From contig NC_061468.1 of assembly GCF_022581195.2 (NCBI RefSeq), positions 10,124,001 through 10,188,000 of the forward strand: 64,000 nt of DNA. The letters are read 5' to 3'. Made by a program: the position numbers and the translations under genes. Every line of letters begins with the position of its first letter. Position 1 is the stretch's first letter. The notes under the pieces were generated by a model, which saw only the letters and a list, made by a program, of their open reading frames with translations, ran no database searches and was not told the DNA's origin. Positions 11,980-23,585 of this stretch are shown piece by piece. The stretch comes from Helicoverpa zea (taxonomy: Eukaryota; Arthropoda; Insecta; Lepidoptera; Noctuidae).

Positions 11980-12527
11980 TATTACTTGTCAATACTATGC
12001 ATTGTTATAGAACTTCAGAGAAATCTAAATATTGTCTTCAATAATATTCTAGGAGAACAAATAACTAGTATTAACACAAGACGACAATGCAAACTAAACA
12101 AGCGTATATAAAGACATTATTTTGTCTTCAAAATCGTGTTAACGCATTCAAACATTAACGAGAGAAGTCTGGTGTTTGCATTATAGTGTACAGTCGCATA
12201 CATTATTGCTGGGATGAAAGATTTAAATATGTTTAGTATGGATTTATCATTGAAGGGTTGCAGCCGAGTTTGAATAAATAATTTTTGGTTTGATTTCACT
12301 AACTAAGATCGGAGCTCTTTCAATTATGTGTCTATCGTTTTATCTCTTGAATGTATTCAACTACAAAATTGTGAAGGTATAAAAGTGGCTCCACCACGAA
12401 TGTTCACAACTGTACACATTTTATAGGTGCATAATAATATAATCGGTTTATTTACAAGAGATTGAGGCTTTTATTCTAGTGTAGTAATTCAAAACTATGT
12501 TGCAATGGCTAGATTTAGTTACTCACG
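11980..12527. other. No recognisable feature
   Basis: AT-rich DNA with no supported feature. Confidence 0.4.
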
Positions 12528-12710
12528 GCCAGTTTCTTCATCAAAAGTTAAAGTTAAAGTAATGTCTAAAGTAAAATTAACGGTCAAATTCGTTTTTTCA
12601 AGGCTAAAGTGACAGCAAAACTAATAGAAAAATTGAATTTGACCGTTACTTTTACTTTAGACATTACTTTGACTTTTACTATGGCTTTAACTTTTGATGA
12701 AGAAACTGGC
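12528..12710. mobile_element. Small foldback element 'M3'
   Basis: The left end GCCAGTTTCTTCATCAAAAG is the exact reverse complement of the right end, and the inversion continues inward imperfectly through TTAAAGTAATGTCTAAAGTA and CGGTCAAATTC for roughly 70 bp per arm. The 183-bp element has no coding capacity. No clear target duplication is seen. Confidence 0.8.
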
Positions 12711-13261
12711 TGTCATTGTCTACATTGCATTGTTACAGTATTAACAAAGCTACTCAAATGAGTTGGATAGTTCTATACAAATATTTATATTAATATCGAG
12801 TAAATAAATACCTAATTTAATAGCAATAGATAGGCATAAAGTAGAGATTAGCTACATAATTTTGAAATGATTTTTCAAATTGCACCAGTAAGTAGTTTCT
12901 AAAATAAGTGTAGGTATATAAACAAGCAAAATATCCAAAATATAAAAGATACACGATAGTGCCTAAAGTAATTTCATTTCGAGATTCTCAGCCTCTAGTT
13001 TGAGCTAAGAATTCGTTTCATTGGCCAGTCATTAGACGCGAAGAATTCTTTAACTTCAGAATAGTTTTTTGGCCAAATACCGATAGTTTTGTGGCTTTGT
13101 TTTAAAGACTAAGACTTGGTAAAGAATTCCAAACTTCAAGGCTGGAATTATATAGTAAACATATTTTTGTTATTAATTGTAGTTAGACAATTTTTTACTA
13201 AAAATATTTTTCATGAATTAATTATACTTTTAACATATAAGCAGTCTTGTGTGTCAACAAC
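12711..13261. other. No recognisable feature
   Basis: AT-rich DNA with no supported feature. Confidence 0.4.
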
Positions 13262-13466
13262 CAATCCTACCTGGGGTGCACGGGTAAGTGAATTGAGGAG
13301 GTCAGGGGTTTCGGAAATGTATTCCGTCCGGTATCTGAGTTCTTGTATTCTTTCTTCCTAGACAAGCTGTCGCTCCATATAAAACACTAGAGTACTCAGT
13401 TGCATCCAGTTGAACTGAAAGCCGACCCCAACATGGTTATAAAAAAGCTAGGCAGACGAATCCCAT
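13262..13466 (+). mobile_element. SINE-A tail, interrupted
   Basis: CGGGTAAGTGAATTGAGGAG (13280-13299) and, after an unrelated 60-bp segment, ATAAAACACTAGAGTACTCA and CTGAAAGCCGACCCCAACAT followed by AGGCAGACGA match the A tail. The gap suggests a small insertion or decay. Confidence 0.65.
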
Positions 13467-14049
13467 TTTGATGCATCCCAAATTAGGTAAAAGCTAACCT
13501 AAGATAGTTGATAAACAGCAGCATTTGACTACTAGAAAGTACTTTAAATTCCCAGTAACTCCACCCAATTTCACTGTAAATTACCAAGTAAAATTTAGAA
13601 CAATAGTATAACAAGTATTGCCTGACAGTGTCCGGACGTCAGCGAATAAACAGCTTCGTACAAAGGCATAAACGATGCGCGGCGGTTTATTGTTTGTCGT
13701 ATCAGCTGCAACAGCTGGGAGCTAGCTTAGTAAGAGGCGGTAGCGGAAGCGATTACTAATATATCAAGCATTGGGGTCTTTCTTCTTAAAATTTAACGAA
13801 AAAAAAAAACATTAACAAGTTGTTGCCAACGCTTTTGCCCGCCATAGAAGATAATTCATCTTTTTTAAACGTTTAAGCTTAATAACTGTAAAGTTTCATA
13901 ATAATCTGTGGAGATATTTTGGCATGAGAAGAGAAAAAAACATCCATCGACATAATCCAAATGTTCACTATGAACAAATAATTCGATATTTGCAATATGC
14001 ACTTATGTAGATATTACTTGAATATTAACTTGTAAATTCACCTAATACA
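13467..14049. other. No recognisable feature
   Basis: AT-rich DNA with no supported feature. Confidence 0.4.
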
Positions 14050-14170
14050 ATCATCATCATCCTCCGAGCCTTTTCCCAACTATGTTGGGGTTGGCTTCCA
14101 GTCTAACCGGGTTAGACTGGAAGCGACTGCCTATCTGACCTCCTCAACCCAGGTACTAATCAAATTCGAC
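14050..14170 (-). mobile_element. SINE-A tail with internal deletion
   Basis: Starts with the inverted tail end CATCATCATCCTCCGAGCC, then CAACTATGTTGGGGTTGGCT and CCAGTCTAACCGG. The next block is a repeated TTAGACTGGAAG joined directly to GCGACTGCCTATCTGACCTC, so about 40 bp of the usual element is lost or rearranged. Confidence 0.8.
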
Positions 14171-14619
14171 TCTTTACCGGGGAGTCCCACATACCCCTCT
14201 CCCGTCCCCCGATGTGAAGGGCGTAATCATTTTAGCCAAAAAAAAAAGGTACTCCTCAAATGCCTAATAAGGATCCTATTATACAGGATAGAATAAATCA
14301 AAACAAGCACTGCAGTGTTAACCTAGGCGGGAAACAATTTTTCAGTGGACGAAATATTTAACAAAACGAATATTTACCTAAAACGCAATAAAGTAGTCTC
14401 TTAGTACAAACGCAAGTATTAACACACGCACCCTACACCCAGCCTTACCCCAGCTGTTGGAATGCCAAGTGTTAACGTTCCGAATACCAGCTGAATGCAC
14501 TTTTGTTCTTTTGAAATTGACTACGGAGATAATATTGTGATGTACTGACGGAGCTGGTCTATTTCCATCCATTGTGCACCCTGATGAACTGATAATGGAT
14601 TATGTAAAGTGTGTTACGT
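14171..14619. other. No recognisable feature
   Basis: Contains CCCACATACCCCTCTCCCGTC followed by a poly-A run, possibly another diverged repeat; otherwise nothing. Confidence 0.4.
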
Positions 14620-14731
14620 CCCCACTCAGAGACATTTAATGATTACTTAAGTCACTCGTTAGTGACAGAATGTCATACAAATCCTTCACTAAGGAATGGC
14701 TTAAGTAACCATTAAATGTCTCTGAGTGGGG
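14620..14731. mobile_element. Small foldback element 'M4', copy 1
   Basis: CCCCACTCAGAGACATTTAA at the left is the exact reverse complement of the right end, and the match continues inward with one mismatch (ATGATTACTTAAG). A second, shorter copy lies at 31200-31277. It is non-coding. Confidence 0.8.
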
Positions 14732-15019
14732 AGGTTAGTGGCTCAAGAGAGGAACGATTATGCAGGTTCTAAGACTTTGTAAGTGACTGTTATGTGACTG
14801 TATTAAAGAAATCTGTCTTCTAGGTCTTTTTGTCAGTTCTGGAAATACTTTTTGGATATCTGTCGGCTGTATTTCAGAAATGCACAAATCATACTTTTTC
14901 TTAAGCAAAAGTATACGAAATTGTCACCCTTTATAATTTCCATCGCCCTTTATATGGCTGCAGGTTACATATGTATGTACATATAGTTTTTTGCTTAAAC
15001 ATTATTATCTGTACAAATT

Positions 15020-15178
15020 AAATAAAGAGGAAACATTTTTTGCTAGTCTGTTTGTCCGATAATCCGATTGAAAAAAAAATGTCACTGTTGGAAAGCTACA
15101 TTCTTTCAGAATAACATAGGCTTTATTTTATCCCGATACAGACAGTAGATCCCTCGGAACACGGGTGAAATCGTGGGA
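15020..15178 (+). mobile_element. Helitron-like element, degraded
   Basis: GTTGGAAAGCTACATTCTTT, GAATAACATAGGCT, TTTATCCCGATAC and GGGTGAAATCGTGGGA follow the order of the complete copies at 15986 and 50525. The terminal CTAG is lost. Confidence 0.7.
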
Positions 15179-15985
15179 CATCGAGTAACTTACTAACGGT
15201 TTAGAGAGTAAAAATCATGTAAACAGTATTTTTCTTATCTCCCTATTCTAAGCATCAACAGTATCGCGTAACCGAAAGTGTTAATAAGTATAAATTGTAA
15301 ACACATTAGCTGCAGATTTCTCTGATAATCTTTAGCTGTGGCTAACGACCTACTCCATTAACGCTCCTGTGTGGTCTAAGGTATGAGATTTTGGAAGATT
15401 TCAGTTTATAGGATGCAGATTAAGATTTTTTTGAGGTCATGTTTTTGAAACTGTCAAAAAATAATATGTTTGCAAGCTATAAGTACTGGTTAATACATAA
15501 GTAAATTATTTATCTATAAAGAATTTATGTTTGCTTTAACGCGTTTACCTACAAAACTAATGAGCTTATTTTATATTATAAGAAAATCTAGATATCAAGT
15601 TATCAAATCTGGTAGAAGAATGTCTATAGCAAACAGTCATCGACCATACCAGATTTTATGATATGATATTTTTAATTATTAAATAAAATTAATAATTATT
15701 AGTTCTACACAAAACTAAATTTTACCTAAGTACTGACATATAAAAAGAAAACTGCAATTTAATTCTATATACCTGAAAACAAATATAAACTATATTGAAC
15801 TCCAATAAATTAGGTCAAAGCTACAAGGTGATATTTTCTAAGTTTGCTTGAAAACGTACAAACTAGGTCTCTCGCAGTCATGGCGACCTAGACCTATTAA
15901 GCGTTCCTATTTCTGTTCTGCCTATCGATATTCAGAAATATCTTCGACTCGTTAAAGTTTCTGAGGATGATAATATTTGGGTTGC
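15179..15985. other. No recognisable feature
   Basis: AT-rich DNA with no supported feature. Confidence 0.4.
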
Positions 15986-16176
15986 CTATACTAATATTAT
16001 AAAGAGGAAAACTTTGTTTGGTTGTAATGGATAAACTCAAAAACTACTGTACCGATTTTAAATATTCTTTCACCATTAGAAAGCTATATTAACTGCGAGT
16101 AACATAGGCTATATTTTATCCCGGTGCGGGCAGTAGCTCCCACGGGACGCGGGTGAAACCGCGGGAAAACGGCTAG
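15986..16176 (+). mobile_element. Helitron-like non-autonomous element
   Basis: Begins TATACTAATATTATAAAGAG and ends in a GC-rich hairpin (CGCGG, loop GTGAAA, CCGCG), a short spacer and CTAG before a T. A hairpin just upstream of a CTRR end is the Helitron 3' signature. About 190 bp with no coding capacity, it belongs to the same family as 22913, 50525 and 59537. Confidence 0.85.
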
Positions 16177-17190
16177 TTATTAATAAGAGAGGGGTTCTTA
16201 GTTTCGTGTTGTTTATTTACTTTTGACTTATAAGGTCGGGTCGTAGTATAATTGGCTCCATTATCAGTAAAAGAAGATTTTGGTTTAATGTACTATGTTT
16301 TATGCAGTATTGTAGATTTCGATTTTTTGTATGCAAATATATATAGACACTAGTTTACTTAAATGTAGTGTATTTATATTTAATATGCTTATCTCAGAAA
16401 CAATTTAGCTGATTTGAAAAACATACTCAAGGTTATTGATCCCATTGATGGAAAAGTAATTCTAACATTTTTATGTGCAAAGAACAAACATAGATTATCT
16501 GGACGCCGCCCGTCTCTCAAAAACCTTCAAAATCAAAATGTACCTAGTAGACAACTATTTCTTCTACGCACTACTAAAGCCCATATCAAATAGAAAATAA
16601 TTTCCTCACTTCGTGTACAAAGGCGTCACTCTGAAAGCAATACTTGGGCCATTACAAGAGGGATCAGAGAACACCGTAAATAGTCGTACCGGAAACGGAA
16701 GTGGGACGTCCCGTAGCTTCCCTTCCGGTGGCGCAAAAAATGAAAGTGCAGTTGTAACCGAACAATGTTTTAAGTGGGAGAATTATTTCGTACTAACGAT
16801 TTTTTTTCTTTGTTAGATGTTTTTAAAATGTTGTGGTATTTTTCGATGGAGATATTTGAAATTAATAGGTTAGCACAAGGGATTTTCTAAGATCATATTT
16901 GGTTTATAACTCTTTATATGTATATATTTGCCATATGACTCCTAAATGGCTGGACCAAAATGGAGTTGAATATAAACAAAAATAAATATTCTAAACTACA
17001 CAACCACTTTTTTAAACTAAACCATTTCAATATTACTATCGGTCGGCTTTCAATAAAATTGCCACAATTTTATCATAACACTATTTTCCATAACTAATAT
17101 TCAAACGTCACAAATTGAATATATACAAAGTTTTAACATACTTTTACTGAAATCATAATTGCCTCCAAAACACAGCCTCGTTAATTATCT
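16177..17190. other. Unassigned DNA with one imperfect hairpin
   Basis: At 16687-16728 a GC-rich imperfect palindrome is centred on GGGACGTCCC with flanking CCGGAA and TTCCGG. No gene is supported; the 67-codon frame over it has no homology that I recognise. Confidence 0.4.
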
Positions 17191-17304
17191 ACTAATAGTG
17201 CAGTAAATCAGGGTTCCCTTCGCAAACTTGCGTATCGCGAACCCTTCCCAGTCGAGTAGCCTCCAATTGTTCCCTACTAAGCAGTTATCACTAATTGCCG
17301 AAAC
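17191..17304 (+). repeat. Conserved-core repeat 'K', unit 1
   Basis: A core of about 114 bp starts ACTAATAGTGCAGTAAATCA and ends near GTTATCACTAATTGC. It recurs at 17758 and 18171 in the same orientation. A block at 17221-17252 (beginning CGCAAACTTGCGTATCGCGA) is identical in all three. Confidence 0.85.
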
Positions 17305-17757
17305 ATTTTTATTTCAAAAACAGACAAACAGACAGATTTTTTTTTATTTGTGCTCCATTACTGTTTCTAAACCCCACCCAATTATTATTTTTTAATATAT
17401 TCAATGCACAGACACAGTTTTTTTACAGATTTATTACATATTTAGATATTCAACAAGACCTAGCCTTTACACTTGAAACTCGCTTCCGTAAAAACCACTT
17501 TAGTAAGTAGCTTTCGTAATTTCCAAAAAAAATGCTAGGTATTAGCGACTTATAGATTTTACATTTTTTAAATCGTATCTTAATTATATAAGCTACGTAT
17601 ATGAATAAAATTTACAAGTCTGAAGTAAAGATTTTGGTCCTACGAGCCTGACAATTTTATTTGATATTCAACTGTCACTGTTTTATCAAGAAAATACTCA
17701 AAAGTTACAACTAAAATAATAAAATACTAAAATTATAACAGAACCCGTTAATGAAGT

Positions 17758-17870
17758 GCTAATAGTGCAGTAAATCAGGGGTCCGTTCGCAAACTTGCGT
17801 ATCGCGAACCCTTCCCAGTCGAGTAACTTCCGATTGTTCTGTAGTTAGCAGTTATCACTAATTTCGCGAA
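17758..17870 (+). repeat. Conserved-core repeat 'K', unit 2
   Basis: Second unit, 567 bp after the first; the invariant block is at 17788-17819. Upstream similarity with unit 3 (AAAATAATAAAA and CGTTAATGAAGT) extends the repeat by roughly 100 bp. Confidence 0.85.
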
Positions 17871-18170
17871 AATCTTGAGGAAACAACTTTGCACAACTGG
17901 ATAAAAAGTATCCTTTGTCCATTGTGCTCTATACAATCTGTGAACCAAATTAAAATTATCGGTCCAGTTATTTTGGTGTCAAAACGCAACAGTCATAGTA
18001 AATTTCGTAATTTTAATACATACTACCTAAGTATGCAACAATTAGAGATATTTGATACCTATGTTTTGGCTCTGCGAATTTTATGTCATTTTTTTATCGA
18101 GATAACTCTCAAAAGCTTCCACTTAAAATAATAAAAGACCAAAACTTATAACGGAGCTCGTTAATGAAGT

Positions 18171-18284
18171 ACTAATAGTGCAGTAAATCAGGGTTCAGTC
18201 CGCAAACTTGCGTATCGCGAACCCTTCCCAGTTGAGTAACCTCCGATTGTTCTGCACTTAGCTGTTATCACTAATTGCCTAAAC
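18171..18284 (+). repeat. Conserved-core repeat 'K', unit 3
   Basis: Third unit, 413 bp after the second; the invariant block is at 18201-18232. The spacers between units have drifted far more than the cores, which suggests either a decayed array or a retained element within each unit. Confidence 0.85.
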
Positions 18285-18506
18285 TTGTGAGTTTGGAGCT
18301 GTTTAAGTTCGTTTGTTTGGTTTGAATTGTTTTTTACTGTCATAATTTGAAATTGGTGGATTGTGTTTGTGTAAATATCAATAAATATAGTTCTTATGTG
18401 ATTTTTTTAATTTCTATCAGTTCATAAATAGCTTTAACCAACTTACCAAAAACGAGCAGGTGCTCAATTCAGATGTTTGTTTTTTTCTTTAATTTTATAT
18501 TCAAAG

Positions 18507-18885
18507 TTTTATTAGTCATCTACGAAATACACGCCTATAAATACGAAAGTAACTCTAAAATTACTGAACCATTTTAAAAGTTTGGTACACAGATAGCCTA
18601 AAGCCTGGGAGAGGCTGCTTTTTACCCACTAACAAAAATTAGTTGTCTCAGGACTTGGGTATAGTTCTCCCGGATAAAAAGTGATTCATATCTTTTCTCA
18701 TGCTTTAGCCTATTTACTTACAATATTTCATTTTAATCAGATCAGTAGTTTTAATGCTCAATCCTTCTCCGTGTGAGGGGAGGCCTGTGCCTAGCAGTGG
18801 GACGATAAAAAGGCTGTAACAGAACAGAACAGTAGTTTTAACGCAACAGACAGAAAAACCGACAGAGTTACTTTCACATCCAAAC
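18507..18885 (-). mobile_element. Helitron-like fragment interrupted by a truncated retroelement
   Basis: ATACGAAAGTAACTC, CTGAACCATTTTAAAAGTTTGG and, at the far side, CAGACAGAAAAACCGACAGAG with TTACTTTCAC resemble the family at 18886-19156. The host sequence is split by the 75-bp insertion at 18755-18829. Boundaries are approximate. Confidence 0.55.
18755..18829 (+). mobile_element. SINE-F tail, extreme 5' truncation
   Basis: Contains CTCAATCCTTCTCCGTGTGA, GGAGGCCTGTGCCTAGCAGT and GGGACGATAAAAAGGCTG, then an AACAG-type tail. It is flanked by an exact 12-bp target duplication, CAGTAGTTTTAA, at 18743-18754 and 18830-18841. It is a 75-bp remnant of the F tail also seen at 25668 and 52372. Confidence 0.85.
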
Positions 18886-18909
18886 TAATATTATAAATGC
18901 GAAAGTAAC

Positions 18910-18948
<39 letters not shown>

Positions 18949-19156
18949 TTTCTTCACGCCTAAACTACTGAACCGATTTGTGTGAAATTTGGTACAGACA
19001 TAGTTGGAAACTTGAGAAAGGACATAGGATAGTTTTTATTACAAAAAAATAAATAAAAATAAAATTATTCCGGACATATAGCGCCATCTATTGGTCAAAT
19101 CAAAAATCTGCTGGTAGTCACTATTCCACGCGAACGAAGTTGCGGGCAAAAGCTAG
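18886..19156 (+). mobile_element. Helitron-like element with (CTGT)n microsatellite
   Basis: Starts near AACTAATATTATAAATGCGA, carries a (CTGT)n tract at 18909-18948, then CTGAACCGATTTGTGTGAAA, and ends GCGGGCAAAAGCTAG before TT. The CTAG end and the conserved start fit a Helitron-type element. It is non-coding. Confidence 0.7.
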
Positions 19157-19917
19157 TTGTTTTATAATACTACTAACAATAGGTACATATATTATCTCAA
19201 GTTTTCATCACCAAGAAACATAATAGCAACCAAAAGTAATTACCAAACGACAGAACCAGTTGAAATGTTAACCCGTTAACCGAGTTAGGTTAGTCGGCAG
19301 TTAAATCAAGTTCTATACATAAATATAACTTAGATTATAGTACTATCGGAGCGCTAACGAGTTTTCTCTTGAATACTATGAAGATAACTGGTGGTTAGAA
19401 TATATGGTGCTTAGGTATTTTGGCAGCATATGTTTACAATTTGGTGATATTGTAATATGTTTTAAATTATACTGAAATGATTACAGGCAGCGCAGGGGTG
19501 ATTTTTAATATTCATCTTTTCGAAATTCAAAAATTTGAATTGGGATTTTTTGTTCACTCACGACATGTTATAAACAAAAGAAAATATCATTGCTTTTGCG
19601 ATCTATTTTCAAACATGATCTTATTTCAACTAATTAGAAGAACCAGGAAAAGGAAATCCACTTCCTAATTCCCTATGTAAATTCGTTCGGCCTTCACGTA
19701 AAGGAAAAGCCTTGAACTCCAAAACTAATATTAACGAAAGAAAATTGGAATGAACACGATAAATTATGAAGTCGTAATCTCGCGGTGAATTATCTACAAA
19801 AATATAATCAGACACAAAGGGTAGCAACCCTAGTTTATTTATGATACAATTTAGCACATAACTCAGGCCGAAAACAAACTGTTTATCTAACTACAATCGC
19901 TCAGTCTTCCGGCTTTA
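19157..19917. other. No recognisable feature
   Basis: AT-rich DNA with no supported feature. Confidence 0.4.
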
Positions 19918-19992
19918 CGCCACTACGTTGCTACGAGCCAACTGGGGCTACGAAAACTACTACGAGAATTGCTACGAGAATCGTAGCAAATA
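19918..19992. repeat. Short GCTACGA repeats
   Basis: GCTACGA or a one-base variant (ACTACGA) occurs several times (TTGCTACGAGCC, GGCTACGAAAA, CTACTACGAGAATTGCTACG, then the inverted CGTAGC). Such clustered heptamers often lie beneath transposon ends; the element itself is not delimited. Confidence 0.45.
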
Positions 19993-20910
19993 AATTGTAG
20001 AAGAGTAATCGGTATGGAATCGGTATATACGTGTGTGCGTATATGTATTGGTGTAATTTGAGACCTCCATGTCAAAGTTTGAGAGCCAATTTTTCTGGTG
20101 TGTCGTTTAAACACGGGTAATAATAAAAAGGTTGGGAAAATACGCAGCATTAATTCGCCCTTCGCGAGTACCTATTTAAAGTGTTAAGGAAATTAAAGCT
20201 ACATATATTACCAAAAAAAAAAAAAATATGACATGGATTTCCGCAAACTAACGCTTGGTCCGTAATTTAATTGTTAATGTGTTTTTTTGCTCTAAAGCTT
20301 TAGAAGGAATTTAAATCGAAATGCGAAAAAAAACATTTTCAATTCTATTTTTAACCAAATAAATCTTTAGTTTAAAAATAAATGTTTACCGAGTATTTTA
20401 AAATCTATCGATACTGCCCTAACATTAAAACCATTTACACAAAAATCAGAATAAATAATAATATTTATTCTTTTACGCTCGCGTGAAATTCGTGGAACTA
20501 CATATACATAACGTGTAAATACTTTTCCTGGAACTAGAAATATCAATTTTTGACATCCAAACGTTTGTGCATAAAAAAATATTTTTTGAGTGCACTTCTA
20601 TAGATTCGTCCGAAAAAAAAAATAGGGTTCTATTATCTAGTACAATACCTTTTTGGCATCAAATCGCAATCCTTTATTAAAATATGAGTGTGAGTTTAGT
20701 ACACTATTTAACGAAGTGAAATTAAAAAAAGACGTTTTTATCTGCTAATCTAAAGAACCTTCCTTCCACTGATTTACTTAAGTTTTACTTGAAAGAAAGA
20801 AAGAAAAAAACATTTACACGAGATCACTAAAAAAGTCCAAAAAATAACAAACAAACCTACTACTTCTCATAAAACAGCTACTACATACCATATTGTTTCT
20901 ATCACTTACC
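19993..20910. other. No recognisable feature
   Basis: AT-rich DNA with several homopolymer A runs; nothing supported. Confidence 0.4.
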
Positions 20911-21020
20911 TACGCGAATATTAGACATTTAAATAACCGCGGTAAAATATTATATAATATTTATCGCGCCGCATATTTATATAACTGCGACAAAATCCGT
21001 AAAAGTAGTTTTATTTAAAT
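20911..21020. repeat. Copy of the foldback-associated repeat of 6295-6483
   Basis: CGCGAATATTAGACATTTAAATAA at its left is the reverse complement of the 6440-6465 module, while its right side (AAAATCCGTAAAAGTAG, TTTTATTTAAAT) matches it directly. The copy is thus itself an inverted pair. Confidence 0.65.
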
Positions 21021-22499
21021 ATTGCATACCATTTTCAAAAACCATCGATTTCAAACCGCTATAACTTCCGCTCATAAAACCGCTAACTTTATGGCCCCAC
21101 TCGTAGCGGTTACAAAACACGATGGTAGTATAGCGCCACAATTTGAGCGGAATTAAGATAGAATTTATTCCCACGTCATTGTTCTCAACGTATCTTGTTA
21201 CAGTATCTGTTGAGCGGGATGCTGTGACGTCATCTGTGTAGACCAGTCTTTTTACATGTTTTTAGGTTATAGAAGTATCTAGCTTCCACCCGCTGTTTTT
21301 ATTCCTAAAAGTTTAGTAGTTTCTCCAGTCGTCAATTTAAGTACTGTCTCTTTACTTAACACAAATATAACAATACTCAAGCTTTAGCTTGGACTGGACA
21401 TCTGTGTTACCTCATCTCTTGGCAAAGAGGTCACACCTGCACACTAAAGTACAAACAATTCATTTCAATGCAATTTTCCGAATGTTTATTCTCTCCACTC
21501 TCTCACATCCAGGTAAATAAAAAGTTACTGAAAGACAAAATAACATACCAGTACTTCAGCATCCAATAAGAATAAGTAGGTACATACCTACTACATTTTT
21601 AACGAAACCTAATCCTTCGAAAAGGAATATAAATAAACTGAAACCCACTTCCTCGCTCCATCTACTACGTTAAACAAAAACTAGGCTATCTTCATTACAA
21701 GGAATTACAACCATCTCACGCACTAGGGTAAGGTCACCAATTTGCGTCCTCATTGGAGCCACAGATTATGGAGTCGCAGATCACAACTTATGGAAGGTCC
21801 ACACGATACCAACTGTACACACACTTTCTTAGAATTTTGTCTGCGCTACCAATCGGTGCATACTAAAGTCTGAGCCAATGATAAGTCTGCACAAACATCT
21901 TGTCATCATATTTTCACTTAGAGTTCAGACTTTTGCACAGACTTCACATTTCCACTTTAGATTTTTAACACGCTTATATTAGCTTCACTTGTAACTATGT
22001 ATGTAATAAAATCTTGGAATCGTTATATAAACCACTTCCCGGGCTTCAATTATGACGGCACATGCTCTGAGTTCTGATGAAAATACATGACTAGCGTGTT
22101 TTTTTCAATTTTTAAACTTATAAATGTTTGACTTAATTTACTCAGACTTTACGTACATATATTTTTACAAACTTAAAGTCTATACCGTGTGGACACACCA
22201 TTACATTGGACGAATAAAAATAAAAGATCTCGCCGTTTTTATTCCAAACACTTATTGTAAGCCAGAGGCTCACCGAGCTATTTGAGTGGGGCAACTGTTT
22301 CGTGGACCGGTAACTGGGGGTTTTACCTTTAATCCGATTTGCTTTGCTGTTAGAAATTATGTTTGTTATACATGTATTTTTTCTACTTAGCACCTACCTT
22401 TCTGTATGGTACGTAAGTACATTATTAATCCCTTACCGTCATAATAATATAGTATTTTCCTTTGACTGTAACTCATTTAAGCATTCTTTGTGTTATCAT
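21021..22499. other. No recognisable feature
   Basis: Non-coding DNA with no repeat or RNA gene that I can name. Confidence 0.4.
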
Positions 22500-22672
22500 C
22501 TGCCTAGCGTTTTTTCCAACTATGTTGTGATCGACTTCCAGTATTACCGAATGTAGTTGTGTACCAGCAGTGTTTTATAAGGACAGACTGCCTATCTGAC
22601 CTTCTCAACCCAGTTACTTGGGCAACCCACCACCACTGTCAGACTTACTGGTCAGACTTATTGTTTTTGTGG
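22500..22672 (-). mobile_element. SINE-A tail, degraded
   Basis: TTTTTTCCAACTATGTTG, GACTTCCAGTATTACCGA, GACTGCCTATCTGACC and CTCAACCCAGTTACTTGGGC are the inverted A-tail blocks with many substitutions. Confidence 0.7.
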
Positions 22673-22912
22673 TAAATACCTATTATAATAATCATTGTTG
22701 ATATTTTATGTATTTGAAAATAATGGTTAATAGTGGTATTAAAGTAGTTAACCATTTAAAGCTGTCGGTAACATAGTTACATAGTGTATCGCTTTATTCC
22801 AATATTTAATTAACACTCAATTAACTAATATAGTAAATTGAGTGTAAAACAATTTAACTAATTTACTTTATTGGGTAATACAATTAATATAATTGCATTA
22901 CGGATAAATGTT

Positions 22913-23117
22913 ATCTATACACTTGATAAAGTCGAAACATTTTTTTGTTTGGTTATGTGTATCTTAAAGGCTCCAAAACTATGGGACCGATTTCCGAAAA
23001 ACCCTTTCACTGTTGGAAAGCACACACTCTTCCCGAGTAACATAGGCAATATTTTACTATCCCGGTACGGGCAGTAGTTCCCAAGGAACGCGGGTGTAAT
23101 CGCGGGAAAACGGCTAG
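22913..23117 (+). mobile_element. Helitron-like non-autonomous element
   Basis: Starts TCTATACACTTGATAAAG, contains GTTGGAAAGCACACACTCTT, GAGTAACATAGGC and CCCGGTACGGGCAGTAGTTC, and ends CGCGGGAAAACGGCTAG. The 3' hairpin has decayed (GCGGGTGTAATCGCG), though pairing is largely kept. Confidence 0.8.
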
Positions 23118-23585
23118 TCAACACTATTATTGGTAAACGAAAAACTCAATTACATTCAATATTTCAATAGAACGAGGAAAATAACACTTATCTATTAGGG
23201 AAGCCTTCAGCTAAATAACAAAAACACCATTACGAATAACAGTTCCTGAAAAATACTTCGCAAATATACCTACATGTTTTTCTTCCTAAACATGTCTATA
23301 GATACAAAGAAATCGAATTATCTACTTCACTTCCTATTGGGTTTCAAATGTATTATTATTGAATATAAAAAGGAAAATGCATTCCTTCCGAAGTAATTGT
23401 CGACAAATCCTTGAACTATTTATGAAATTAATTGCCTATTAACTTTGGACAGAATGTTTAATTCCTTGAGACAGAATTGTTTAGGAAGATTTTTTAAACT
23501 GTTTGGCATGACTCTTTAATTTAGACTGCTCGTATGTCTAGTAGTAGTGTAGTAGTCTTATAGATTACCGGAGTCAGCATAAAAT
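23118..23585. other. No recognisable feature
   Basis: AT-rich DNA with no supported feature. Confidence 0.4.

Noticed and set aside
17191..18284. CRISPR-like array
   Set aside because: Three long units with spacers of 300-450 bp in a eukaryotic genome; repeat and spacer sizes do not fit.
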